A DNA stretch of 64,000 nucleotides, taken from the NCBI GenBank assembly GCA_016180065.1, contig JACPBY010000004.1:19951-83950 (forward strand). The letters are read 5' to 3'. This document shows positions 38,882 to 47,797 of this stretch, in pieces. The first letter of the stretch is position 1, and each line of letters opens with the position of its first letter. Under the pieces are notes generated by a model. It saw only the letters and a list, made by a program, of their open reading frames with translations. It was not told the origin of the DNA and searched no databases. A program made the translations under genes and the position numbers. The DNA comes from Candidatus Woesearchaeota archaeon. Lineage in GTDB: Archaea > Nanobdellota > Nanobdellia > Woesearchaeales > UBA10216.

Positions 38882-39280
38882 TTACCATGAGTTAACAGCC
38901 AGGTCAGGGATATTCTTGAAGTCTTTTATGTTTCTGGTTATAAGTATGCTGTTGTTTGCCTTGCAGATACTTGCTATCATCAAAGCCATTTCTTGCGTCA
39001 TGAGCCCTTTTGTTTTTAGCAGCGCAAAGTCCTTTCCGAACAAAATGCAGCTCAATCGGCTTTGGCTTAGGAGCGTTACAGTGTTCAGGAAGCCGTTAAG
39101 CACAGCTAGGTTAGCTTCCTTCTGCTCGGACAGGTAGAAGCCTTTGCAGAGTTCACAGAGCGTTATTGTAGTTATGGCTATTTCAAAACCCTCATTTTTC
39201 AGCTGTTGGATCTTACCTGTAATGCTTTCAGAACCTCTAAAGTGGTCAATAACAATGTTAGTGTCTAAGCAGTGCATCAA
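38882..39280 (-). CDS. vapC: PIN-domain toxin (VapC-like)
   Basis: 'CLDTNIVIDHFRGSE', 'ICKANNSILITRNIKDFKNIPDL'. Confidence 0.85.
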   Translation of the reverse strand: MMHCLDTNIVIDHFRGSESITGKIQQLKNEGFEIAITTITLCELCKGFYLSEQKEANLAVLNGFLNTVTLLSQSRLSCILFGKDFALLKTKGLMTQEMALMIASICKANNSILITRNIKDFKNIPDLAVNSW

Positions 39281-39516
39281 AACTTGACCGTCCGAAGTTT
39301 AAACTTTTTCCTGTCTTCATAAATCATTTTTTCAATCTTGTCAAGCTCTTCCTTGCTGCCGACCCACTTGCCGGCAAAGTCCATTATGGAGCCTTTTTTC
39401 TTATCAGCGGCTATCTTGTTAACTACTTCTGAAAAAGATTCTCCTTCCTCCTTCAGCGATTTCAGCCTCTCGTACGCCTCATCTGAAAGCGAAATAACCC
39501 TTGTCACAACATGCAT
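39277..39516 (-). CDS. vapB: VapB-like antitoxin
   Basis: 'VISLSDEAYERLKSLKEEGESFSEVVNKI'; ATGA overlap with PIN gene. Confidence 0.75.
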   Translation of the reverse strand: MHVVTRVISLSDEAYERLKSLKEEGESFSEVVNKIAADKKKGSIMDFAGKWVGSKEELDKIEKMIYEDRKKFKLRTVKF

Positions 39517-39634
39517 GTATGCATGCATGTATATAAATCTTTGGATTTGCTTTGCAGTCTGTCTTGTAACCAAAAGCTTTATATTCTTACTTTTCTTACA
39601 AATAACGAAGTATGGTGCACGGAGGCTGTTGAAA

Positions 39635-39883
39635 ATGGAGCTGCTGGAGATGAGAAGTGCAAAGATAACAAAAAAGGGCCAGATTGCAATTCCGAAAAGC
39701 GTGAGAAAAATTGAAGGGTTTAGCGAAGGCTCAAAGGTGGCAATACTCGCGTTTTGCGATAGGGTTGAGTTAAAGCCTATGAACCAAATCACCAAGGCTG
39801 CACTCACGGCATTGGCAAGCGAAAAAGTGCTTGCAAAGGATTGGGACACCAAAGAGGAAGACGATGCATGGAAAAGCCTGTGA
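39635..39883 (+). CDS. AbrB/MazE-like antitoxin
   Basis: 'SAKITKKGQIAIPKSVRKIEGFSEGSKVAIL'. Confidence 0.8.
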   Translation: MELLEMRSAKITKKGQIAIPKSVRKIEGFSEGSKVAILAFCDRVELKPMNQITKAALTALASEKVLAKDWDTKEEDDAWKSL

Positions 39884-40200
39884 AAGGGGATGTAGTTATC
39901 GTACCGTTTCCGTTTTCCGACCTGAGCGCCTCAAAGAAAAGACCCGCACTTGTGATTGCATCTTTAACCGGAAACGACATCATTCTTTGCCAGATAACAA
40001 GCAAAAAGAAATTTGATGGCTATTCAATAAGCCTTAGTGATGCTGATTTTGAAAAAGGAAAGCTGAACGTGCCAAGCAGGATAAGGCCAAACAGGATGTT
40101 TACTGCAGAAGAGTCCATAGTTCTATACAAAGCAGGCTCGCTTCGGCAGGGGAAAATTAATGAGGTTGAAGAAGCACTGGTCAGGATAATAAGGAGTTAA
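39868..40200 (+). CDS. MazF/PemK-like toxin
   Basis: 'PVKGDVVIVPFPFSDLSASKKRPALVIA...ILCQITS'. Confidence 0.85.
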   Translation: MEKPVKGDVVIVPFPFSDLSASKKRPALVIASLTGNDIILCQITSKKKFDGYSISLSDADFEKGKLNVPSRIRPNRMFTAEESIVLYKAGSLRQGKINEVEEALVRIIRS

Positions 40201-41027
40201 TGAGGTTCTGCATGCGCTTCATCACAGCAGCAAGCGTAAAGCTTAAACCGAGAAATCCGGACAGCCACAAGGGCGAAAACGGCAGGGTTCTGGTCATAGC
40301 CGGCTCAATTGACTATGTTGGTGCAGCTTACCTTGCAGGCATGGCCGCTTTTCGTTCTGGAGCTGATGCTGTCGTTGTTGCTGCCCCGGAAAAGGCTGCG
40401 TGGGCAATCAACTGCCTTTCTCCAGACTTCATTACCAAGAAGTTTAAGGGCGACTTTTTCACAGAATCAGCAGCAAAAGAAATTATTGAGCTGGGCAAAA
40501 AGTTTGACGTTACTTTGATTGGCAACGGCATCGGCAGGAATGTTGCGACGCTGAAATTTGCTGCAGCAGCCTGCAAAAAGATTAGCGGCTGCAAGGTCAT
40601 TGATGCTGACGCAATAGCAGCAGTAAGGCTTCAGGACGTGCAGAACGCGATATTCACGCCGCACTATGCAGAGTACGATTTGCTGCTGCGAAATACCGGA
40701 GTTGCCGGGAAACAGCTGCAAAATGCTGTTGGCAGCAACGTCGTGCTTCTGAAAGGCAGGATTGACAGGATTGTTTCCAAAGACAAATCAGCCTACAACA
40801 AAACAGGCAACGCAGGAATGACTGTTGGCGGAACAGGAGATGTCCTCGCAGGGCTCTGTGCGGGATTGCTGGCCCAGGAGAAAGACCTGTTCAAATCAGC
40901 CTGCGCAGCTGCCTATGCTAATGGAAAAGCCGGCGACCTGCTGCTGAAGAAATACGGCTACGGCTTCACGGCAAGCGACCTGCTTAACGAGCTGCCGGCT
41001 GTGCTGAAGGGGCTGTGGGGCGTTTAG
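40200..41027 (+). CDS. nnrD: ADP-dependent NAD(P)H-hydrate dehydratase
   Basis: 'SHKGENGRVLVIAGSIDYVGAAYLAGMAAFRSGADAV', 'NAGMTVGGTGDVLAGLCAGLLAQ'. Confidence 0.9.
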   Translation: MRFCMRFITAASVKLKPRNPDSHKGENGRVLVIAGSIDYVGAAYLAGMAAFRSGADAVVVAAPEKAAWAINCLSPDFITKKFKGDFFTESAAKEIIELGKKFDVTLIGNGIGRNVATLKFAAAACKKISGCKVIDADAIAAVRLQDVQNAIFTPHYAEYDLLLRNTGVAGKQLQNAVGSNVVLLKGRIDRIVSKDKSAYNKTGNAGMTVGGTGDVLAGLCAGLLAQEKDLFKSACAAAYANGKAGDLLLKKYGYGFTASDLLNELPAVLKGLWGV

Positions 41028-41187
41028 TTTTACCAAACTGAAACGCCTCGTTGGTATTGTGCCAAATCAGTTCCAATCTGGGCATCCTTACATATTTTTC
41101 TCATGTGCGATAGCATCCCAGCAAGCCCTTTGACTTGTTTAGCGCAGCGATCCCAAAACGGGTCGTAAAGATTAAGCATGATGTTTT

Positions 41188-41787
41188 CTATTTTTGGACC
41201 CTGAACGCATAGTTAACCTGGTAATTCACGGGCGTATCCTTATTCACAAAAAAAGCCTGAAGATAAAAAACCTCATTGCCCGAGAGTCCGATAACATCGT
41301 TCTGCCCATAGTTCTTACCAGTCTGGAAAACTGCCGACATTGAAGAAGTCGATGACTTGCACCCGTCTGCCCAGATATCATCGGCGAGATACCCTGAACC
41401 TGCAAAGGGTTTAACAGTTCTAAAAGAAGGGTCAAATATGACAGCATTTCCTTTTAGTAATGCATCTTTGGCTGCTTTGCCAGACAAGGATTCGCCTCTA
41501 TCAACAACCCTTTTATCCGTAATTGCCAAAAAATAATGCGTTCCATTTCTGACTGTTTTTTTTAAACCATGAACACTTGGAGCCAGCCTTCGTTTGCCGA
41601 AAAAAACAAGGTCTGCGCCACATACCCGATAAATCCTCCCTTCGCCATAAAGGTTTCCAAAGCCTTTGTCACTGATAATGTCCAGAAAAGCCTGATTGTT
41701 AAGTTCTGTGCAAACCCCTTCGTGAGCATAGCCTTCAGGAGAGTAAAACCTGTCAAAAACAATCGCGTCCTGCGAAGGAAAAAGCAT
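41188..41787 (-). CDS. Hypothetical protein
   Basis: ORF only. Confidence 0.35.
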   Translation of the reverse strand: MLFPSQDAIVFDRFYSPEGYAHEGVCTELNNQAFLDIISDKGFGNLYGEGRIYRVCGADLVFFGKRRLAPSVHGLKKTVRNGTHYFLAITDKRVVDRGESLSGKAAKDALLKGNAVIFDPSFRTVKPFAGSGYLADDIWADGCKSSTSSMSAVFQTGKNYGQNDVIGLSGNEVFYLQAFFVNKDTPVNYQVNYAFRVQK

Positions 41788-42062
41788 CGGAGGTGGCAGC
41801 CTTACTACCCACTCAAGACCGCGATAAGTGTAATTCAGTGTAATCTATTTCAGTTTATCCGTTAAGCATTGCCGATTTCCCATTTTTTGTCGCTGCCGGG
41901 ATAATCAACACCACTATTTAAATGTTTCTATTTTTAACTACTTAATAGTGATAACATAATGAGGCACATTTGGCGCTGGTTATTGCCAAAAGTAAAGAGT
42001 ATAGCGCAAAATACTTAGAAATTTAGTAAACTTTATAAATACTAACATTCTTAGTAAATTCC

Positions 42063-42359
42063 ATGAGTGAGATGACGACAGTAACAAGAGGAAGCCAGAT
42101 AACCCTTACAAAAGAGGTAAGGGAGAAAGTAGGCATTGCTGAAGGAGACAAGGTAATGCTGAACGTGATTGGCAACACCATTGTCGTGGCAAAAAGGGAC
42201 CCTTCTGTGTTTGGCAACATCGAACCTTTCCTGCCAGCTAATTTTGAGAATGTTCTGAAAATGTTCAGAACTGATTCACGAAAGCGGCTTGAGCGTCTTG
42301 GAATAATTCCACCAGGCACAGGAAAGGAGAAGAGTGTGCCGAAAGAGGGGGAAAGTTGA
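42063..42359 (+). CDS. AbrB-like antitoxin
   Basis: 'TTVTRGSQITLTKEVREKVGIAEGDKVMLNVIGNTIVV'. Confidence 0.8.
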   Translation: MSEMTTVTRGSQITLTKEVREKVGIAEGDKVMLNVIGNTIVVAKRDPSVFGNIEPFLPANFENVLKMFRTDSRKRLERLGIIPPGTGKEKSVPKEGES

Positions 42360-42784
42360 GGATTCTGCTGGATACGAACGTGCTGATTGAGCTTGAGCGG
42401 CGTAACAAAGAAGCCGCTGAACTGCTTGCAGAACTTTCTGCTAGCGGCGAGGAGCTCTTGGTGAGCGTGGTAGTTGTGTCTGAGCTGCTGACAGGTCCCT
42501 ATTTGACTGGACAGGAAAGGGCTTTGGCATCTGCAAAAAGGCTGCTGAGCCAGTTTAATGTTGTAGAATTGAATCAGCCAATAACTGAGACAATTGCACA
42601 GTACATGGCCTATCTGGCGTCCAAAGGCACGCCTCTTGAGTATCAGGACGTCGCCATAGCAGCCACCTTCGCAGTCACCAAATCCGACTTTTTGATAACG
42701 CAGAACAAAAAGCATTTTGAAGCTATCCCTGAAGTTGGCAATAAGGCACGGACAGTTTCAGAGTTCAGAAAAATCTACAAATGA
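42356..42784 (+). CDS. vapC: PIN-domain toxin (VapC-like)
   Basis: 'ILLDTNVLIELERRN', 'DVAIAATFAVTKSDFLITQNKKHFEAI'; ATG overlap with antitoxin. Confidence 0.85.
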   Translation: MRILLDTNVLIELERRNKEAAELLAELSASGEELLVSVVVVSELLTGPYLTGQERALASAKRLLSQFNVVELNQPITETIAQYMAYLASKGTPLEYQDVAIAATFAVTKSDFLITQNKKHFEAIPEVGNKARTVSEFRKIYK

Positions 42785-42875
42785 AAATTTCAATATCCGA
42801 AAGTAAAACATTTATATATCAGTTTATTAATTAGTATACTGGCGATAGTTGGATTGCTGCGGAAAAGAGGAGAAG

Positions 42876-44381
42876 ATGGCAGAAAAGGCATTGCTGGAGA
42901 AATACCATTTTGAAGAAGAAACTGCAGAACTTGTCAGCGGCATACCGAATGAAAAAACAGGCTATCCCGCGCCGGAATTCAGGCACAGGGTTGTTGTTGA
43001 GGCAATAAACGCCTACATCGAAGAGGCATACTTCTGGACCATTGACGAGATAAGGCTCGGCAGGAACTTCAACAAGTTTGTCAAGATAACCGATGTCCAT
43101 GCCGCTTCTGCGCAGTCAGCGTTCTTCGGGGTTTCAGAGCAGAGGCTTAGCCTCCAGCAGGAAAAAGCCGCAGGCTATCTCAGGGGGATAAGCGAGATGC
43201 TCAAGGCGCTGTTCCAGATAGTCAGGGAGCTGAGGATAATTGACGAGCGCATGGGTTATTACAAGCACACTTTTGAAAGGAAAAGCGAAGAAGACGCTGT
43301 CGGCTCCGAGATAACGCTGAAAGGGGTTTGGATTGACCAGGTGGAAGGCGGGGTAAAGAATCCCGCATCGGTTTTCGGGCTCTCACAGACCGTTGGCTTC
43401 TCTGTCCTGCCTGACCTGTTCTTCAGGGCGAGGTCAGACGACACTGGCGCTGACAAGGTAAAGCCGGAAGGGTATGATGCCTTTGTCAAAAAGGTCATTG
43501 ACGAATCAGACAAGGCAGTGGCAAAGATGGAAGGCTTCAACGAGAAGGTAAAGGAAGTCCTGAAGAGGAAGCTGACGCAGTATTACATGTGGAAGCTAAG
43601 GACATTCAGGGAACTTGACGCAAGAAGGAAGTTCACGATAAGGTACCTCAGGCAGCATTACGACACTATAAAGCTCTACATGGGCTGGATAAAGCCTTAC
43701 CTGAGAAATATTGCAAAGCTCCAGATGGCTGAGAAGCTGATTGAAGGAGATAAGGCTTACGAGCTGATAACAGCTTTTGAAGGAGCCCTGATGGAGGTTG
43801 AGGTGCTGACGTACAAGCACAATCCCGGCAGGAAATTCCACCCCTGCATCCTGCTTAACATATTCTACAGGACAACACCCTCCCTTACCTATGTGCAGGA
43901 AGGCTACCAGCGAGGCCCGGCCCACACAGGAAAATTTGACATGACGTTCAGGGGATATGCGTGGAGCGATGAGCAGATAAAGAACTACATCAGGATGAAG
44001 GAAGAAGAAGACCTCAAAATGCTTGGCATGATAAACGAAGACATAAAAGCATCAATGGACGCTTTGGGAGATGAGCTGAAGCAATACCTTAAAGAGGCAG
44101 GGGAAACATTTCCCGAAGATGAGGCTAAAGAGCCTGAAAAAAAGCCGTCCAACAGCCCCCTTGAGCCGTTCATAGGCGTTTTTGGAGGAGTTAAGGATAT
44201 CTTCAGTGCATTTGGAGGCATAAGGCCTGCCGGAAAGCAAAGCGTGAAAAAGCAGATTACAGGCGGAAAAAGCGATGTCCAGCTTGCAGGAGAGCTGGAG
44301 GATGTAAAAGTAGAGGTAAAGTCAGCAATTTACGGAATATACCACAACTACAAGAAGCTTCACGGCATGCTGACCTGGTAA
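42876..44381 (+). CDS. Hypothetical protein
   Basis: ORF with RBS-like GGAGAAG, internal ATG of ORF 42849. Confidence 0.45.
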   Translation: MAEKALLEKYHFEEETAELVSGIPNEKTGYPAPEFRHRVVVEAINAYIEEAYFWTIDEIRLGRNFNKFVKITDVHAASAQSAFFGVSEQRLSLQQEKAAGYLRGISEMLKALFQIVRELRIIDERMGYYKHTFERKSEEDAVGSEITLKGVWIDQVEGGVKNPASVFGLSQTVGFSVLPDLFFRARSDDTGADKVKPEGYDAFVKKVIDESDKAVAKMEGFNEKVKEVLKRKLTQYYMWKLRTFRELDARRKFTIRYLRQHYDTIKLYMGWIKPYLRNIAKLQMAEKLIEGDKAYELITAFEGALMEVEVLTYKHNPGRKFHPCILLNIFYRTTPSLTYVQEGYQRGPAHTGKFDMTFRGYAWSDEQIKNYIRMKEEEDLKMLGMINEDIKASMDALGDELKQYLKEAGETFPEDEAKEPEKKPSNSPLEPFIGVFGGVKDIFSAFGGIRPAGKQSVKKQITGGKSDVQLAGELEDVKVEVKSAIYGIYHNYKKLHGMLTW

Positions 44382-44423
44382 TCATAAGAAGGTTTTTATT
44401 AGTTGCAGGATTAAACAGCAGCC

Positions 44424-45113
44424 ATGGCGACTATTGAGGAGCTGAAGAAGCTAAGCCCGCAGGAAAGGATAAGGTGCCTCAGGGAGCTTGAGGAAGAGCG
44501 CAGGAAAGAGATAGAGCAGGCTGAAGAGCTCATAAAGGAAACAAGCCGCGAGATTGCCGAGGCAGAAGAAAAGAGGAAAATACCAATACCCCAGGCAAGG
44601 GCGACAGACCTGTCATCAGCGCTCACAACAGCAGAAGAGAAGCAGCTTGTTGCGACCCACCACCTGATGGCTGAGGGAACACCAGCAGCACCCGCAGCTC
44701 CTGAGCAGCAGCCAAAAAGCCTGGAGGAAGTTGCGGCTGAAGAAGCATTACCCGCTCAAGCTCAACAGCCCCAGCAAAACCTTTTTGGCGAAAAAGGTTT
44801 ATCAAAAACACAGCAATTTGAAAGGCCGGCTTACGCCATAAGCGGCGAACAGCGGAAATCAGCATTTACAGAATATGCCCGGGCATCAGAGCAGAGCGTT
44901 ACAGGCGGCGGAGGCGTCAGCGGCCCTGCCAGCCAGATAGAGGATAAGGTAACGGAGTTTTACAGGCAAAGGGCGATTGCAGATACAGAGCCAACAGATA
45001 CAATGAGACAGTCTTACAAGTCAGAAACAGTGAGCGGAGGATACGAAGCAAGAAATGCAGAAGGGCAGCAAAGAAAACAAGCTCAGGAATTTTACAGCAA
45101 AGGAGCGCCATAA
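44424..45113 (+). CDS. Hypothetical coiled-coil protein
   Basis: ORF, E/K-rich N-term. Confidence 0.45.
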   Translation: MATIEELKKLSPQERIRCLRELEEERRKEIEQAEELIKETSREIAEAEEKRKIPIPQARATDLSSALTTAEEKQLVATHHLMAEGTPAAPAAPEQQPKSLEEVAAEEALPAQAQQPQQNLFGEKGLSKTQQFERPAYAISGEQRKSAFTEYARASEQSVTGGGGVSGPASQIEDKVTEFYRQRAIADTEPTDTMRQSYKSETVSGGYEARNAEGQQRKQAQEFYSKGAP

Positions 45114-45114
45114 A

Positions 45115-47148
45115 ATGATTTTCAACCAGTCATACTTCACTGCAATGGACCGAGGCTATTACATGCCACTCCAGCCTGGCCAGGGGATGCCAGGAGAGAG
45201 GGTGGAGGATGTTCCTGAAATCGGGATCAGCCCGAAAGACATAGGCGTCTCAGCACACCCTGCGCAGGACCAGCTCCAGCAGGTGAAAGCCAGAATATTC
45301 CAGGGAGCCAGCAAGGTTGAGCTTGGCTTCTTTGGAAGGGGCAAAGGCTCGTTCCAGGGCGGGAATACCACTCCGGAAATGTACGGCAAGGAAGAGCGCA
45401 TTGACATGCGTGAGCTTGCGAAGATAAACAAGATTCAGCTCACAACACACGCAACCACAGCAGCGGGCAGCCTTGCAGGGTTCGGCCAGCAGGGCTTTGA
45501 CGAGCATGTCCGCGAACAATCGCTTCACGAGATTGAAAGGGCTGTTGACTTTGCAGCAGACGTCTCGAGAGGCGGGGCAATAGTCGTGCACGCAAATGAA
45601 TACCCGAGAGCCATAAAGGAATACTTTGAGAAGGAAAGGTTTGAGGCATACCCTGAAGAGGAGGAAAGGGCAGTGCTCTACCTTGTTGACGAAAGGACAG
45701 GACAGCTTGTCCCGGTCAGGAAAAATATGCCTGTGCATGAGCCTCTGTACAAAGAAACCGAAGACAAGACAGCATGGCTTGACATTGACGGAAAGCCCAT
45801 CCCGAAGGACCTGCTTTACCACCAGGTAAATGAGAAAGGCGAATGGGTCAAGGATGGGAAAGTAATAAAGCCGGAAGAGCTATACCGCAAATTGTTCCAG
45901 CGCGTTCCGGAATTTAATGAGGAGGGAACAGACTTTAAAACAGAACGGCGGGACTGGGATTATTTTGCCCAAAGGGCAGGTGAGTGGAACAAGCTTCACC
46001 CTGATGACAAAAAAACCGCTGAAGAGATGTGGTTCAGGATACAGACAGAAAACGCCATACTCAGGGCAAAGGGCTCATCATTGTTCTATGCAAGGGACTA
46101 CGAGCGCTCAAGGAAGGACAGGGACAAAGTGGTCAGAGCCTTAAAGTTTTACGAGCAACTGGAAAAGACAGTTCCCCCCGAGGAGGCGTGGAAAATGGCG
46201 TTTCAGGAGCCTCAATTCGCCCATTTTGCCGGCCTCGTGCCGCCTGAAACACGGCACCCTGTTGAATACCTGAAAGAGCTTTTGAAGAGGGAAGATGACA
46301 ACCTCAGGTTCATGCACGAGGCATCTGCTGCGGCTGATGCAGAGGCAGCAACACAGGCAGAGAACATTACAAAAATAAAGCCCATCGAGCAGTATGCCCT
46401 GGGCAAGACAGCAGACACTGTCGCGAGGGCAGCCATGTATGCATGGGACAAGGGAAAGCACCTTCGCGAGGACGTTACCAAAGGCGAGAAGCTTGAGAAG
46501 CCCCTGTTCATTTCGGTTGAAAACTTCTTTCCCGAGCAGTACGGCGGCCACCCTGACGAGATTAAAAGAATAGTTGAAGAGTCAAGGAAAAAGATGGTTG
46601 CAGAGCTTACAGACCCAAGGAACAGCGAGAAATACGGCGAAATCGGCGTAGGGGAAGCTGAGAAAATGGCAAAAGAGCACATCAAGGCAACCTGGGACAC
46701 AGGGCATGCGTTCATATGGAAAAAATACTTCAAGGGCTCTGATGAGGAGTTCAAGAAGTGGTACCTTGACAAGGCAAAAGAGTGGAAGGACCAGGGCGTG
46801 ATGGGGCACGTGCACGTTTCAGACAACTTCGGCTGGGAGGACGAGCATGTCATACCCGGGCAGGGCATCGCTCCCATAAAGGAATTTATCCAACTCATCA
46901 GGGATAAGGTTGACAAGGGAGAAATAGATGTCATTGTTGAGCCTGCGCACCAGGACTACCGCGCGCTTCTTGGAGGCTGGAGGGTGTTTGGCTCGTCCAT
47001 CTACGGCACATCAATGGGACAGAAGGAAAGCTGGGCAGGCCTTGAAAGAAGCTACTTCGGCCGCACTGCACCCCCATCATTCCTCTACGGAGAATCAGCC
47101 CCGGACCCGGAAGCATGGACGATGTGGACAGGAGTGAGGCTGGAGTAA
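45115..47148 (+). CDS. Xylose isomerase-like/AP-endonuclease-2-like TIM-barrel protein with large insertions
   Basis: 'ISPKDIGVSAHPAQDQLQQVKARIFQGASKVELGFFG', 'ENFFPEQYGGHPDEIKRIVE', 'WDTGHAFI', 'GHVHVSDNFGWEDEHVIPGQGIAPIKEF'. Confidence 0.65.
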   Translation: MIFNQSYFTAMDRGYYMPLQPGQGMPGERVEDVPEIGISPKDIGVSAHPAQDQLQQVKARIFQGASKVELGFFGRGKGSFQGGNTTPEMYGKEERIDMRELAKINKIQLTTHATTAAGSLAGFGQQGFDEHVREQSLHEIERAVDFAADVSRGGAIVVHANEYPRAIKEYFEKERFEAYPEEEERAVLYLVDERTGQLVPVRKNMPVHEPLYKETEDKTAWLDIDGKPIPKDLLYHQVNEKGEWVKDGKVIKPEELYRKLFQRVPEFNEEGTDFKTERRDWDYFAQRAGEWNKLHPDDKKTAEEMWFRIQTENAILRAKGSSLFYARDYERSRKDRDKVVRALKFYEQLEKTVPPEEAWKMAFQEPQFAHFAGLVPPETRHPVEYLKELLKREDDNLRFMHEASAAADAEAATQAENITKIKPIEQYALGKTADTVARAAMYAWDKGKHLREDVTKGEKLEKPLFISVENFFPEQYGGHPDEIKRIVEESRKKMVAELTDPRNSEKYGEIGVGEAEKMAKEHIKATWDTGHAFIWKKYFKGSDEEFKKWYLDKAKEWKDQGVMGHVHVSDNFGWEDEHVIPGQGIAPIKEFIQLIRDKVDKGEIDVIVEPAHQDYRALLGGWRVFGSSIYGTSMGQKESWAGLERSYFGRTAPPSFLYGESAPDPEAWTMWTGVRLE

Positions 47149-47154
47149 AGGCTA

Positions 47155-47532
47155 TTACTTCACAAACTCCACATTGTCAAGCCCTTCAAACTCACTGTCG
47201 CCTGTCAGGAACTTCACTTTCAGCTTCCTTGCCACGACATAGCCGATGCAGTCAACGTAGGAAACATTGCTTTTTTTCAAAATTTTTCTTAGCCTTACCT
47301 TCTCCCACATCGCCTCTTTTAGAGTGTCATCACCAATTTTTACACAGAATTGACTGAACTTTTCAAACAGCTTCTCAGCGGTTTCAGGCTCGCCCTTGCT
47401 CACATAACCATAATACAGCTCCATCAGGTTAAGCTTTGTCGTAACTACGCCTGTATTCGTGGCATAAGGCAAATAGCTGCCGCTTGCCTGCGCTATCTCC
47501 TGAAGTGCGTAAGTGTCAAAGAAGTAATTCAT
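47155..47532 (-). CDS. vapC: PIN-domain toxin (VapC-like)
   Basis: 'YFFDTYALQEIAQASG', 'YVDCIGYVVARKLKVKFLTGDSEFEGL'. Confidence 0.8.
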   Translation of the reverse strand: MNYFFDTYALQEIAQASGSYLPYATNTGVVTTKLNLMELYYGYVSKGEPETAEKLFEKFSQFCVKIGDDTLKEAMWEKVRLRKILKKSNVSYVDCIGYVVARKLKVKFLTGDSEFEGLDNVEFVK

Positions 47533-47747
47533 ACGCTTTCCCAGCCTTTCCTAACCCTGTCTTTGAACTTCTGGCCGCTCTCCTTCGTCTTTGCAATGCC
47601 AAACACATCGCTAAGGTCTGCCTTTTTTATAACGATGGGCAGTGATAATACATCGCCTTCCTTGATGTTCTGCTGTTCAACAAGCTCTTTTGGCAGAACT
47701 ACGCCCAGGGAATTTCCCCACTTCCTTGCCACCGTTATTGTTGCCAT
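47529..47747 (-). CDS. AbrB-like antitoxin
   Basis: 'ITVARKWGNSLGVVLPKELVEQQNIKEGDVLSLPIV'. Confidence 0.8.
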   Translation of the reverse strand: MATITVARKWGNSLGVVLPKELVEQQNIKEGDVLSLPIVIKKADLSDVFGIAKTKESGQKFKDRVRKGWESV

Positions 47748-47797
47748 AAAAACGCTTTAGCAACACCCATTTATATAATTTTTGGTTATACTGAAAA

